From contig JASVEC010000016.1 in NCBI GenBank assembly GCA_030770535.1, positions 620,001 through 684,000 of the forward strand: a DNA stretch of 64,000 bases. The letters are read 5' to 3'. The notes under the pieces were generated by a model that ran no database searches, was not told the DNA's origin, and saw only the letters and a list, made by a program, of their open reading frames with translations. This DNA comes from Batkoa obscura (lineage: Eukaryota > Entomophthoromycota > Entomophthoromycetes > Entomophthorales > Batkoaceae). Made by a program: the position numbers and the translations under genes. Shown here in pieces: positions 11,262 to 22,068 of the stretch. The stretch's first letter is position 1; the number at the start of each line of letters is the position of its first letter.

Positions 11262-12335
11262 ATGTTAAAGTTAGTTTTTTATTTTTTATTTTTAAATCGA
11301 TTCTTATGTGAAGAAAAAGAACAAGTAGATATTAATACTAATACTAATAATAATAATAATAATAATAATAATATATTAGCTACTATTAATAGTAATATTA
11401 ATACTACTACTAATAATACGAAATCAAATGATAATATTAGTAATAAAGTAGCTAATAATTATCAATTATTAATTAGTCCAAATGCAGGGATACCAGGAAC
11501 ATGGGTTAAATTTCGAGTAATAAAATTAAAGAAAGAAGAAAATAATAAAGAAGGTATAAATAATGATAATGATAATAATAATAATAAACAAAATATAATG
11601 ACAGCCCCTAATTATTGTTTAATAATGGATGGAAATCAATCGAAATTAAGTATTATATATTCAAGAAATAAATGTCAAATTCCCAATCAATATTATTATA
11701 ATAGATATATTAAATTATATTTAATTAATTTAATAGCTAATAATTATCAACAATTGTTATATGGACCTACTTATTTTGAAGTTAGAAAGAGTAATGAAAT
11801 TGTTATTACTAATAATAATAATGGTAATAATATTATTCCAATTAACGATGATATTATTAATCCTTCAATTTCAGATAATATTCCAATTATTATTAATGAT
11901 AATAATCAAAATGAATTAATTCAAGATACAATGATACCAACACCAATTCAAGATATTATTAGTCCAATTATACCAATTTATCCAAATATCAATAATATTC
12001 CTAATATCAATAATATTCCAAATATAAATGGTATTCCAAATATAAATGGTATTCCTAATATAAATGGTATTCCTAATATAAATGGCATTCCAAATATTAA
12101 TAATATTCCAACTTCTCCTTTGTTACAACCTAATTTAAGTAGTAATAATTTATTAACTCCTATTATTAGTCCTAATGGTTTTTCACCTAATAATAATTTA
12201 AGTCCTATAGGAATTGCTAGTTTATCAAATAGTATTCCAAATAATAATAACAATAATTTATTAATGAATAATAGTAATTCACCTATTGCAGTCAATTCTT
12301 TATTAAATAGTAGTATTCCTATTTTACAAAAGTAA
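11262..12335 (+). CDS. Secreted IPT-like domain protein with Asn-rich and NINGIP repeats
   Basis: 357 residues; I do not recognise a named family. A short signal peptide (MLKLVFYFLFLNRFLC) is followed by an Asn-rich stretch (AAT runs), then a globular part of about 110 residues. That part resembles the C-terminal domain of the ferritin-like protein at 3095-4852: LISPNAGIPGTW, NYCLIMDGN, YSRNKCQIP and GPTYFEVR against RPESGPIGSK, EYCLFISGT, YNRGCIVP and GPAAFDVI. The two conserved Cys could pair. The pattern recalls IPT/TIG beta-sandwiches, hence the name; this is inference. The C-terminal half is disordered, with about seven tandem hexapeptides (NINNIP/NINGIP) near residues 245-285. It sits 500 bases upstream of tyrosinase 2 on the same strand. 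Confidence 0.7.
   Translation: MLKLVFYFLFLNRFLCEEKEQVDINTNTNNNNNNNNNILATINSNINTTTNNTKSNDNISNKVANNYQLLISPNAGIPGTWVKFRVIKLKKEENNKEGINNDNDNNNNKQNIMTAPNYCLIMDGNQSKLSIIYSRNKCQIPNQYYYNRYIKLYLINLIANNYQQLLYGPTYFEVRKSNEIVITNNNNGNNIIPINDDIINPSISDNIPIIINDNNQNELIQDTMIPTPIQDIISPIIPIYPNINNIPNINNIPNINGIPNINGIPNINGIPNINGIPNINNIPTSPLLQPNLSSNNLLTPIISPNGFSPNNNLSPIGIASLSNSIPNNNNNNLLMNNSNSPIAVNSLLNSSIPILQK
11990..12111 (+). repeat. Tandem 18-bp coding repeat (NINGIP)
   Basis: About seven direct 18-bp units encode NINNIP or NINGIP inside the secreted IPT-like protein. The middle units are nearly identical, indicating recent unit duplication. Confidence 0.85.
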
Positions 12336-12844
12336 ATAACAATATGACTTAATATATATGTTATATTTAAAATTATTCCCTACTTTTTATTATTTGCGCC
12401 ATCCTTCAATATTTTAAAATTAATTTTCATTTTTTATTATATTAATTAAAAAATGAAATATTGATTTATATTTTAAATCATAATTTCTAAAGCTTATCAC
12501 GTTCACTTTTTCTTATTTAAGTTGATGAGCATTCTCTTTTTTAAAAAAAAAAAATAAAACTGTTAAATCTCCAAAATAAGTAACATGGAATTTTTTAAAA
12601 TTTAGTCTACTAATAATTTTAATCACATTGATTAATTTTAAAATTCGATTTAATATGATATTGAAATATATTTGCATTATAACGGATGAATATGTTAAAA
12701 AAATAATGACCAAAAATTAAAAAGTATATAAATATAGAATTATCTATTATTTAATAATAAATTTATTTATAATTTATTTATAATTTTTTTATTTATAATT
12801 TTTTAATAATAAAAATAATTAACTTTATTAATTTATTAAAAAAT
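12336..12844. other. Intergenic, promoter of tyrosinase 2
   Basis: AT-rich spacer. A TATA-like run (AGTATATAAATATAG) lies about 115-125 bases before the tyrosinase 2 start. No gene is supported. Confidence 0.5.
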
Positions 12845-14119
12845 ATGTTATTTCCAATAATCTATTTCATTTTAATAGTATCACTTATTACTTGTCAACA
12901 TACTTCCCCTTGTACTTCCCCTACTCTTCGTAAAGAGATTCGAGAACTTACTCCAAATGAACTTACTACTTTTATTTCAGCAATCAATACCCTTAAACGG
13001 ACTGGAGTATATGATACTTTTTCTCAAATTCATTATAGTAATAACTTACATAGTCATGGAGTACCTGCCTTTTTACCATGGCATCGAGAATTTCTATATT
13101 TATTTGAAAAAGAATTACAAAAAGTTAATCCAAGTATCATATTACCTTATTGGGATTGGTCCCTTGATTCCCAATCACCAGAATTAAGTATTATTTTTGA
13201 ATTATTTGGTGGTAATGGAAATCATCAATTAAATGGGGATAATTGTATATTAAATGGACCATTTAAAGCTTGGAATTGTAGCATACCTGAATTTCATTGT
13301 TTACGACGGGATTTTGATCTTAATGATAAAATTTCTGCTTTTTATTCTCCTGAAGCTATTGAATTATTATTACGAGATAGTTTAAATTACAATGATTTTC
13401 GATTAGCACTTGAAGCTTTACCACATGCCAAAGTACATTCAGGTATTGGAGGTAAAAATGGGGATATAATGACTATGTTTTCTTCCAATGATCCATTATT
13501 TTTTTTACATCATGTATTTATTGATCAATTATGGTTTGAATGGCAATTAAGGTTTGAAAATCATCAACACTTTATTAGATATAATGGAGAGATAGAAGGA
13601 GTTAAAGTTAGTGAAAATGATACTTTAATTCCTTTTAATGTCAATGTAAAATACACTTTGAAAACTATGGAAGGAAAGTATTGTTATAAATATAAAAGAT
13701 ATGAAGTTGAATTACCAGAAATTAAAAGTGAATTAAAAGATAAAAAAAATAAAAATAAAAGATTAAATAAAAGATTAAATAAAAGATTAAATAGAAGATT
13801 ATTAGGATTAAATGAAGTAGTTGATACTGTATTAAAAGATGTAGAAAATACAATTAATGTAAATTTAATAGGTCAAACTACAGGATTATTAAATCAATTA
13901 ATAAATGATATTAATATTAATCAAATTATTTCAGTTAATCCAGAAGATCGAAGTCAAAGATTTAAAATTCGAAGAGTAAATCCAATTGATAAAGAATTTT
14001 TAACAAAAAATAGATTACCTATTGAAAGAGTTAGAAAATTAGAGAATCAATTAAATTTAGTTACAGCATATTATAATTCATTAAATGAATTTTTACCTAA
14101 AGCTAAATTATTGAATTAA
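12845..14119 (+). CDS. Secreted tyrosinase 2
   Basis: 424 residues with a signal peptide (MLFPIIYFILIVSLITC). CuA: HYSNNLHSHGVPAFLPWH, which holds all three expected His. CuB: ALPHAKVHSGIGG, then NDPLFFLHHVFIDQLW. The core ends with YCYKYKRY. The tail contains a short KRLNKRLNKRLNRR tandem and then the shared RSQRFKIRR and VRKLENQL blocks. It has no Asn tract, unlike tyrosinase 1. It is convergent with the TilS-like gene, only about 225 bases apart. Unspliced. The copper ligands look complete, so an active oxidase is expected. Confidence 0.9.
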   Translation: MLFPIIYFILIVSLITCQHTSPCTSPTLRKEIRELTPNELTTFISAINTLKRTGVYDTFSQIHYSNNLHSHGVPAFLPWHREFLYLFEKELQKVNPSIILPYWDWSLDSQSPELSIIFELFGGNGNHQLNGDNCILNGPFKAWNCSIPEFHCLRRDFDLNDKISAFYSPEAIELLLRDSLNYNDFRLALEALPHAKVHSGIGGKNGDIMTMFSSNDPLFFLHHVFIDQLWFEWQLRFENHQHFIRYNGEIEGVKVSENDTLIPFNVNVKYTLKTMEGKYCYKYKRYEVELPEIKSELKDKKNKNKRLNKRLNKRLNRRLLGLNEVVDTVLKDVENTINVNLIGQTTGLLNQLINDININQIISVNPEDRSQRFKIRRVNPIDKEFLTKNRLPIERVRKLENQLNLVTAYYNSLNEFLPKAKLLN

Positions 14120-14256
14120 ATTATTTTAATTTAAAAATAATAAAATATAAATAATAATATTTAATAATATTTAATAAGATTTAATAAGATTTAATAATAA
14201 GATTTAATAATATTTAATAATAATAATAAGAACATTTAATAATAATATCAAATTGA

Positions 14257-14258
14257 GT

Positions 14259-14317
<59 letters not shown>

Positions 14318-14320
14318 TTT
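14257..14320. repeat. (TTTA)n microsatellite
   Basis: About 64 bases of perfect TTTA tetranucleotides in the 225-base space between two convergent genes, preceded by imperfect (AATAAT/TTTAAT) runs. Confidence 0.9.
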
Positions 14321-14344
14321 CTATTATCATTAATTTAATTTAAT

Positions 14345-16388
14345 TTAATTTAATTTTTTAAATAAAGGTATTGATTTTATATTAAAAAGCTTTATAAATA
14401 AATTACCATTTTTTAAAGTTGGAAAAGCTAATGGAATATCTATAAAATTATTTAATTGAATTTGATTATCTTGATATTGTTTATTAAATTTATTCAAATC
14501 TAATCTTAAACAAATTACTGGAATAGTTGATCTTGTATTTTCTACTGAAAGAAATTGTTGTAATTGATAACAATTAAAAGATAGTTGGTTTAATTGAGAT
14601 TGAAATAATTTATTAAATTCATTTGAATAAAGCATAGTCTTTTGTTTAAATTGATTCAATAAGGATTGATTAATAGGTTGAATTAAAATATCCCAATTTT
14701 CATTCAGATCTGATTGAAAATAAGGGAAATAACATTGAATCCATTTTAATAGCTCTTTATCTTTTAAATATTCATTATTTTGAACATGAAATTGAATTTG
14801 ATATCTTTCACACCAAATTCGATTTTCTTTTTCTTTTTCTTCTTTTTCTTCTTTTTCTTCTTTTTCTTCTTTTTCTTCTTTTTCTTTCTTTAATAATGAA
14901 TATGTATTTTTTATAATTTGTTTATTACTTAATGGTTCTCTAACAAAAGTCCATTCTAATTTCTTTTTACTTGGTGATATAATCAATGTTTTTCCAATTT
15001 GTAAACAAGTACTTTTCAATTGTTGATTTTTTAATATTACTTTCATTTGTTCATAAGCTTTAATAACATGACTTAATCTAGGTGGATAATCTGAACAATT
15101 GATCCATTGAGTTAATTTAGATAAGATTCTTACAGCTAAATAAGGTTGATAAAACCAATGAGATTGATTTAATGGACCTATTAAGTTAAATTTTAATCCT
15201 CCAAATTCTTTCTTTAATTGAATATTTTGATTTAATATTTGATTCATCTTTAAATCTATGTTTTGTTTATGTTCGACCATATGTTCTATAAATTGTGTTA
15301 AATGATTATAACTTAAGCCATTAAATTGAGGATTGTTAATTTCATTAATTTTACTTAATATTTTTCGTATAACAGTTCGTTGATGATGAGATGTTGATAA
15401 ATGATTAGTTGGATCTTCTATCCATTGAATCCCATAATATTGACAAGTTTCATAAATACGTTGTTTATTAATATATAACATTGGTCTAAATAATTGCTGA
15501 TTATTGCTATTGTTATTAATTATATTTAATTGTATTGGGAACTCTCTTAATGGACTAATACCACTTAAACCAGAAACACCGCTTTCTCTAGCAAATCTAT
15601 AAAGTCCTGTTTCAATATTATCATTATTATGATGTCCTAAACCTAAAATAGAACTATTATTTAAGCTCATAATTTGAGATAATACTTCAAATCGAATTTT
15701 TCTTGCTTCTGTTTCCAATTTAGCTTCTTTAGGTATTGTTATTCCAGAAATATAATCCTTTCCATAACTTGTTGAAATGAATTGTTTCCTTATTAAATTT
15801 TCTTCATTCTCTTTATTCCATATTAATTTTGTTAAACTTGAATTAATATCTAATTTAAAATAGTGTTAATTTATTAGTTTATTTAAGATTATTGAAATTT
15901 ACCATAATTTTCTAATCTATCTTTTGTTAATTTAGCTTCTTCAAATGAGTTTTCTCGTAAATTATGATCTACTATAATACCATGTACTTTTTCTTTACCC
16001 AATAATTGATGAAATAAATAAATTAATAACATAGAATCAGCACCACCAGATACACCAACTGCAAGTTTTGGATATTCTTCTAATAAAAAATAACTTTAAT
16101 ATTATTAAAATAAGTTGATTTATTTATTTATTTATTTATTAAAAATATATAAATAATAATATATAATAACTCACTTATATTATTTTTGTCATTAATTACT
16201 GAATTCATATACTCTTCCATTTGTTCTTTAGTTATATTTTTTAAATTAATCGAATTTTGTTTTTGTTTTTGTTTTTTTTCAATATCAGTCAACGTTAATA
16301 CTTTTAACCATTGCTCCGCTTCTTCTAATTTTATTGGGCCTGTTTTAAGATAAGAAGCTTTTCTTAATATAGTGTAAGCTTTAGACAT
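14345..16388 (-). CDS. TilS-like tRNA(Ile)-lysidine synthetase (PP-loop ATPase)
   Basis: Three exons (16175-16388, 15903-16079, 14345-15849) give about 631 residues. The P-loop-type motif LAVGVSGGADSM spans the start of exon 2 (SGGxDS adenylates C34 of tRNA-Ile in the family). It is followed by GIIVDHNLRENSFEEA, and in exon 3 by ETEARKIRFEVL, then LGLGHHNNDNIET and RESGVSGLSGI. These are the ordered TilS signatures (HxxxDxxET and GxxGL blocks). In fungi such proteins are thought to serve mitochondrial tRNA. The C-terminal half is poorly conserved and holds a (KEEKE)n charged run near residue 450. The N-terminal ~70 residues are an extension with basic/amphipathic character that could target mitochondria (inference). 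Confidence 0.85.
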
Positions 16389-16834
16389 TATATTGAAAAG
16401 TGAAAGATATAAATAAGATTAGGAATTTCAATTTGAAATGTTTACATTTTGTAATTTTTAATGTATTTTTTTTATACGAAATTAAATGACCAATTCAATT
16501 CCATGTTTTATGGGATCATCTATTTTGATAAAATTAGTGAAAAAAAGATAGAATTTTAGATAATAAGATTGCAAAAACAAATGATTTTTATTGAATTTGA
16601 GAGTTCAAAAAATAAATTTAAATTAAATATTAAATAATCTCAACTTGATTTCATTTATTTTTAATATTAATTTATCACTAACTCATTTAACAATGCAACA
16701 TTTTTATTAAAGTAAATTAGTTTGAATTATTAAATATTAACTAAGAACATTACTATCGAGTTTTACTCTAAAAATTAATTAATTAGTTAAAAATTGTAGA
16801 ACTAACTATTAAATTGATTTTAATGAAAATAGAA

Positions 16835-16904
16835 TTTCAAATACTAATTATCTTTCTAAGTTATATAAATTTATATAGCTTAGAAAGATAATTAGTATTT
16901 GAAA
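16835..16904. repeat. 70-bp near-perfect palindrome
   Basis: The arms are 34 bp each (16835-16868 and 16871-16904) with one mismatch and a 2-base centre. The outer arm reads TTTCAAATACTAATTATC and its complement closes the structure. It could extrude as a cruciform, or be a tiny foldback element or the closed end of one. It does not match the MITE family of this window. Confidence 0.9.
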
Positions 16905-17002
16905 GTGATGAAAAAGTAATATAAAATTAACTTCATATAATAGAATGTCTCTATCACTATAAATCATCAAAAAAATAAAGTAAATTTAAAACATAACTTT
17001 TA

Positions 17003-17070
17003 ATAAAATAAAATAAAATAAAATAATATAATATAATATAATATAATATAATATAATATAATATAGTATA
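17003..17070. repeat. (AAAAT)n/(AATAT)n microsatellite
   Basis: Pentanucleotide tract: AAAAT units pass into about ten AATAT units, roughly 320 bases upstream of the receptor gene start. Confidence 0.9.
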
Positions 17071-17392
17071 ATTATCATTTCTTTTCAATTTTTGTAAAAA
17101 TAAAAGTATCATAATTAATAAATCACATAATTTATTAACTCACTAATTAAAGCAATTATACATTTAAATTTAATTGAATATTCATTGCATACATTCAATT
17201 TAAACATGATGTTTACCAATTATAGTAATAACATATAAAAAAAGGATTCAAAAATGAATATTTCTTCTTTTACTAAGAGTTCCAATAATCAAATATAAAT
17301 AATCATAATAAATTTCTATTTTTCTTTTTTAATTTAAATTTCTGTTTTTTAATTTGAATTTTTATTTTAGTTTATTTTATACTAATATCAAT

Positions 17393-18295
17393 ATGCCAAC
17401 TATTCCTCCTGCTGTATTATACAATTATCGTAATACATTTGTAACTCATTTTTCAAATGGTGTATCAGCAATCTTTTGTTTTATTGCGCTATTAATAATA
17501 CTTATCCTCACTATCCTCAATGGCAAATTGAATAAATCAATATCCTTCCGATTATCATTATTGATATTAATTGGTGATTTTTTCTTCAGTTTATTTCAAA
17601 TAATTGCAGTTCATTCTGAGTCCAATTTAGTATGTTTTATTTCAACTGTAGGTTTTTTATTCACTACCTTAATCTCCTTATTATATACAATAGCCATGGC
17701 CTTAAATTTACAATTAACTGTAATCTTCAAATTCCATTCGGGTAAATGGATGAAATTAGCTTTATATATTGTACCATTATTATCCTCTTTATTAATAAGT
17801 ATATTACCGTTAGCTTTTGGTCAAATTTCACTTGCTGAAGGTTCTTGTTGGTTTAAAGAATGGACTCCATTAGGCTTACAATGGGCTTATATTACTAATT
17901 ATGGTTGGATTATGGCTACTATTGTATATTGTACTATTGTATTCACTTCAGTTACATTTTATTTAATTATTCAACGCTCTTTGTTTCGTTCTTCTTTTCA
18001 AGGAATGAAATCAGGTAGTTTAGAAGTTAAGACTCGAACTATAATTAAATTGTTAATGTATCCTTTAATACCTATTATTTGTTATGCATTGGTATTGGTC
18101 AAATTAGCATTAGCTGGATTAGGAATTAAATTGGCTGAGGAAACGGGTTATTCCTTAAATATTGCAGCTACTTTCTTTAAGGGCTTTCAAGGCTTTTTTA
18201 ATGCTACTTTGTTTTTATTTAATAGTTTATTATATAGAGAAGCGAGATTAGCATTTGAATCTTCAATTTCTAGAAAGGAATCTCAGAGAATTTAA
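17393..18295 (+). CDS. 7TM receptor 1 (cAMP-receptor-like GPCR)
   Basis: 300 residues and seven hydrophobic segments, with an overall layout like Dictyostelium cAR/fungal cAMP-receptor-like GPCRs. Seen: a short N-terminus; TM1 (AIFCFIALLIILILTIL); TM2 ending IGDFFFSL; Cys at the top of TM3 (LVCFIS), then TLISLLYTIAMALNLQ; a second extracellular loop with EGSCWFKEWTP (the Cys likely pairs with that at TM3); TM6 MYPLIPIICYALVLVK; TM7 FFKGFQGFFNATLFLFNSLL. I chose the Met at 17393 rather than an upstream in-frame one at 17354, because all paralogues here begin about five residues before the conserved LYxYxxxxxTxFSxxVS block. Unspliced. The ligand is unknown. It is the closest relative of the dead copy at 38375-39356. 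Confidence 0.82.
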   Translation: MPTIPPAVLYNYRNTFVTHFSNGVSAIFCFIALLIILILTILNGKLNKSISFRLSLLILIGDFFFSLFQIIAVHSESNLVCFISTVGFLFTTLISLLYTIAMALNLQLTVIFKFHSGKWMKLALYIVPLLSSLLISILPLAFGQISLAEGSCWFKEWTPLGLQWAYITNYGWIMATIVYCTIVFTSVTFYLIIQRSLFRSSFQGMKSGSLEVKTRTIIKLLMYPLIPIICYALVLVKLALAGLGIKLAEETGYSLNIAATFFKGFQGFFNATLFLFNSLLYREARLAFESSISRKESQRI

Positions 18296-19048
18296 ATATT
18301 GAATGGTTTGAAAGTAGGCTTTTTAAAGGAAAGGTTAACAATTATTTATTAAAAATATTTAATTGAAGATAAAAAGGAAAGTTGTTTAATTAAATGAATA
18401 AATTTCAACAATTCAAATATTGATTATAACAATTGATTCAATTTTTATATATTGAAAAAGGACATGAAATTCATTACCAACATTGAATTGAGTTATTAAT
18501 ATTTTAGAATAATCAGTTAAATGTTCATATTAATTGGGATACAACTGATGAACTAAGTTAATGAGGATAGGAAAATAATGATATTAATAATAATGATATT
18601 GCTGGTCAATTAGGTTTTACAATGTAATTAGTAATAAATGTAAGTAATATTGATAGACATTGAATGCTTACAATAAAGCTTATATTAGGATTATAATTAT
18701 ATTTAATAAATGAAATTTAAATTGAATTATTTTTTTTAAACTTTATTTTTAATAAAAATTAGTTAAATAACATGTTTTTACATAATTTTTATACTTAAAT
18801 GCAATAATATTATTAGTTTTTAAAATGTTTATATAAAAAAGAACTTATTTAGGTGGGATACTATGTATATTACTAAAGTTAATGTTTCATTTTAAAAAAG
18901 TATTTATAAGAATAAAAATAATTTTAATAAATAAAACTTTTTTTATTTTATTTTTTATTTTAAAAAGCTGGTTCTTGTTGATTTTTTTTGAATTTAATAT
19001 AATTTATTAAATTAAACAAGTATAAGCTTTAAAATTTTTATAAAAATA

Positions 19049-19156
19049 AATGGGGATGTTTTTTTTTAACTTCATTACTTTTTCTATCTTTTAAGCACTA
19101 TTTGAGTGGAAAAATTACTAGCAAAATTTTTAAACACAAAAATACATCCCCATTTA
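19049..19156 (-). mobile_element. Foldback MITE, copy D
   Basis: Starts AATGGGGATGTTTTTT and ends AAAATACATCCCCATT. The core TCTTTTAAGCACTATTTGAG is followed by TGGAAAAATTACTAG. It has both terminal repeats and lies about 750 bases downstream of receptor 1. Confidence 0.82.
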
Positions 19157-19298
19157 TTTTCACAGCTGTTGAAATTTTAAAATTAATCAAAAAAAATAAT
19201 TATTATATTTTTAAAAAAAAATTATATCAAAATTCAATGTTTAATATTATAATTTAAAAAAAGGCTACAATTTGAAATCCTAACAAAGTATTACTACA

Positions 19299-19397
19299 TG
19301 TGAGGGGATATATTTGTTTAATTTTACTAACAATCTTTCTCTTCAAGTAGTGCTTAAAAATAGGAAAAGTAATAAAATTTAAAAAAATCCTCATATC
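19299..19397 (+). mobile_element. Foldback MITE, copy E
   Basis: A diverged copy. Starts TGTGAGGGGATATATTTG and ends AAAAATCCTCATATC, with the core CAAGTAGTGCTTAAAAATAG, then GAAAAGTAATAAAA. Confidence 0.7.
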
Positions 19398-19721
19398 TTT
19401 ATTTACATCTTAATTTCTAAAGTGTTTAAAATTTAGATTTTGGAAAATTATAACATTGTTATAAAAATCTCTCATAATCTCTATAGTTATGGAGAAGTTT
19501 TTTTTAAGAATAGAATTAATATATTATTAAATTCGTATAAAAAAGGTTAAAAAGCATTGAAAAAATAAACTTTACAGCTATTTCCAATATGTTAAACTGA
19601 GCGTCATCATAGAGATTTGAAATCAATTCTTATATATTTTAAATAACTTTATATCATTATTTTATATAACAAATAATACATTAATAAATTTAATAAAATA
19701 CACAATTTTTAATAAATATAA

Positions 19722-20930
19722 TTAAATAAGATCAGCAGCAGGCCTGTAGTTAGGGAGTGAATTAAGTAAACCGACAAGAGAACCTAAATATTTTTCTTGT
19801 TGACGAACTTGATTGACATCTAAGCCATTGGCAATAATATAGTTTTCTGGTAAAGGTTCTGGTTTACGAATTTTACCACGAACAGAACGATCCATAGCAT
19901 CTAAAACATTATTACTAACTTTACTGAAATCATTTTTAACCATTTGATTAATTTGATCTGATAATGTTGAAAATTGGCTAGATTGATTAGTAACTTGTTG
20001 ACGACGTTGAATTGGATTACTGACACTATCTAAACTTTGAGTAGCAGCAGTTACTGTTTGTGTATTAGCTGAATAACGATTGTAATAATAACAAAATCCG
20101 GGTCCTCTAGTATTAAAAGTAGTTGAAACTCTTACATTAAATGGTATTAAATTATCGTTAGGACTAACATTGACACCATTTGCTCTACCATTATAAGCAT
20201 TAGCTAAACTAGGTTTTCGTGCTTGCCATTCAGCCCATAATAAATCCACAAATGCATGATGCATATAAAATAAAGGATCATTAGGAGAATACATATAAGA
20301 CATATCACCACCATTACCACCAATACCAGTATGAACAGAGCCATGGGGACCACCTTCAATATTACTACGTAAACTATCAAAAGTGGTAGCTCGATTTATA
20401 ATAGATTCCAAAGCTTCTGGTGCATAAAAAGAAGAGATTGTACTACCCCCATTAAATCGACGTTTTAAACAATGAGCGCTTGGTACCTTAACTTGAAACA
20501 TACTAAATGGTCCAGTGTTAACACAATAATCACCAGAACGACCATTACCACCAAAATAAGTTGCTCCAAATAAAGGTGATCTTTCTGGTGCTTGAGAATC
20601 CCTTGACCAATCCCAATAAGGTAATACAACAGTTGGATCAATTTTTTGAAGTGCTTGTTCATATCTTCTTAAAAAGACTCGATGCCATGGAAAAAAGGCA
20701 GGTACACCATGGGCTTGTGGTACATTATTATTATGATCATTAGTACTTTTAGTATAATAATCGGCACTTGCTGTACTATTTAATTTTAAGACAGCATTTA
20801 AAAATCGCTTTAATTGATCTGAATTTAACTCTCGAATTTCAGGTCGACGTACTACAGTAGTGCAGGTTTGACAATGAATGTAAGTTATATACAATAATGA
20901 ATAGAGGAAGAAATAAATTAACTTTGACAT
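19722..20930 (-). CDS. Secreted tyrosinase 3
   Basis: 402 residues. Signal peptide MSKLIYFFLYSLLYITYIHC. CuA: a His in TKSTNDHNNN, then QAHGVPAFFPWH. CuB: GGPHGSVHTGIGG and NDPLFYMHHAFVDLLW. The core ends PGFCYYYNRY. The tail has DRSVRGKIR and VRQQEKYL, as in its relatives. Its codons are less A/T-monotonous and it has no Asn or Lys repeats, so it looks the least eroded of the three. The sequence around CuA (DWSRDSQAPERS) is closest to tyrosinase 1. Convergent with receptor 1. An active extracellular catechol/monophenol oxidase is the likely product. Confidence 0.9.
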   Translation of the reverse strand: MSKLIYFFLYSLLYITYIHCQTCTTVVRRPEIRELNSDQLKRFLNAVLKLNSTASADYYTKSTNDHNNNVPQAHGVPAFFPWHRVFLRRYEQALQKIDPTVVLPYWDWSRDSQAPERSPLFGATYFGGNGRSGDYCVNTGPFSMFQVKVPSAHCLKRRFNGGSTISSFYAPEALESIINRATTFDSLRSNIEGGPHGSVHTGIGGNGGDMSYMYSPNDPLFYMHHAFVDLLWAEWQARKPSLANAYNGRANGVNVSPNDNLIPFNVRVSTTFNTRGPGFCYYYNRYSANTQTVTAATQSLDSVSNPIQRRQQVTNQSSQFSTLSDQINQMVKNDFSKVSNNVLDAMDRSVRGKIRKPEPLPENYIIANGLDVNQVRQQEKYLGSLVGLLNSLPNYRPAADLI

Positions 20931-21795
20931 ATTAGTTATTTATAAGATTAAATGTTATTGAAAATCGAATTATTTTTTTTATATTCATTTAAGTTATACT
21001 TTTTAAGTTTATATACTTTTTATTTAGCTTAAAACTTCAGCTATTTTCCCCCTAAATATCCTTATTTTAAATGTTAATTTAAAATAAGGTGTGAGATTGA
21101 TTTGAAATATTTTATAAATAGATTCCTGATTAATTATTTAAAATAACCCCAATATGCAAGAACCTAAATATCAAAAATGGCAAATTTTAACTTTTTAAAA
21201 AGCCGATATTAAAGCTCTGGATTCATTAGCAATATATTATTATTAAATATTCAAATCTCTAGTATCTCCATTTCCTTTATATAATAATGGGGATGTTGAC
21301 AAACTAGTTCATTTATCTCTATTAACGATTCAGACCTTTTATTATTTATAAATGGCTGCCACCCTTAGAGAAGAATTCTTGAATAATAGGGTTTTACTTG
21401 AGCAGAATTATGCTATACATTTGTTGCTATTTTGACTCCAATATTTTTATTCTTAAAAAAATGGGTGAAAAGTTACGACTGAAACCAAAATTTTTAAAGG
21501 TTAAATTTAAAATTGGCTACTTTTTTAAACAATTATGAAGATATCAAACTAATATATAAAAAGCTTTTTTATTTTTAAATAAATACAAGAACTAGTTTAG
21601 AATTAGTTTATTTTAAACTAGTTATTATTATAATTCACTACTTATTTTTATCCTTCCTTTATGAATGATATATGATACATGATAAATTAAAATCTCTCAG
21701 CTTGGGTTTTTATTAAGTAGAAAGTCGGAAAATAACTTTAAAATGAGCTATTTTTTAAAAAGTATGAATATTAACCCACCCAAAGCTTTAAAAAA

Positions 21796-21823
21796 TGAGC
21801 TATTTTTAAATAGCTCATTTAAA
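21796..21823. repeat. 28-bp palindrome
   Basis: AAATGAGCTATTT followed, after TTA, by AATAGCTCATTT: a short perfect-arm inverted repeat. The same half (AAAATGAGCTATTTTTTAAA) occurs about 60 bases upstream near 21741. Confidence 0.75.
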
Positions 21824-22068
21824 ACACAAATTAGTTCAATGATTAAAAATAAATATTAAAAATAATAATAAAACTTTCAATATTTATTTTTAATATTTTT
21901 TATGCTACTTGTTTTACATGATGGCTAAGTTGAGTTATTTTAAAATTAAACTATAAAACTTTTTTCATAAATGTCGGTTTTCAAAATTATTACATATTCT
22001 AGAACATTAGAAAATTCAAAGAAAGGATTTGACTCTTAAAGCTTAACTAATTCATTCCTTATATTGTC

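Larger units (their letters stand above)
16389..17392. other. Intergenic with palindrome and microsatellite
   Basis: Divergent promoter region of the TilS-like gene and 7TM receptor 1. It contains the 70-bp palindrome at 16835-16904 and an (AATAT)n tract at 17003-17070; otherwise plain AT-rich sequence. Confidence 0.65.
18296..19721. other. Intergenic with two MITEs
   Basis: Convergent 3' region of receptor 1 and tyrosinase 3. It carries two MITE copies near 19.05 and 19.30 kb. The rest is AT-rich with no supported gene. Confidence 0.65.
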
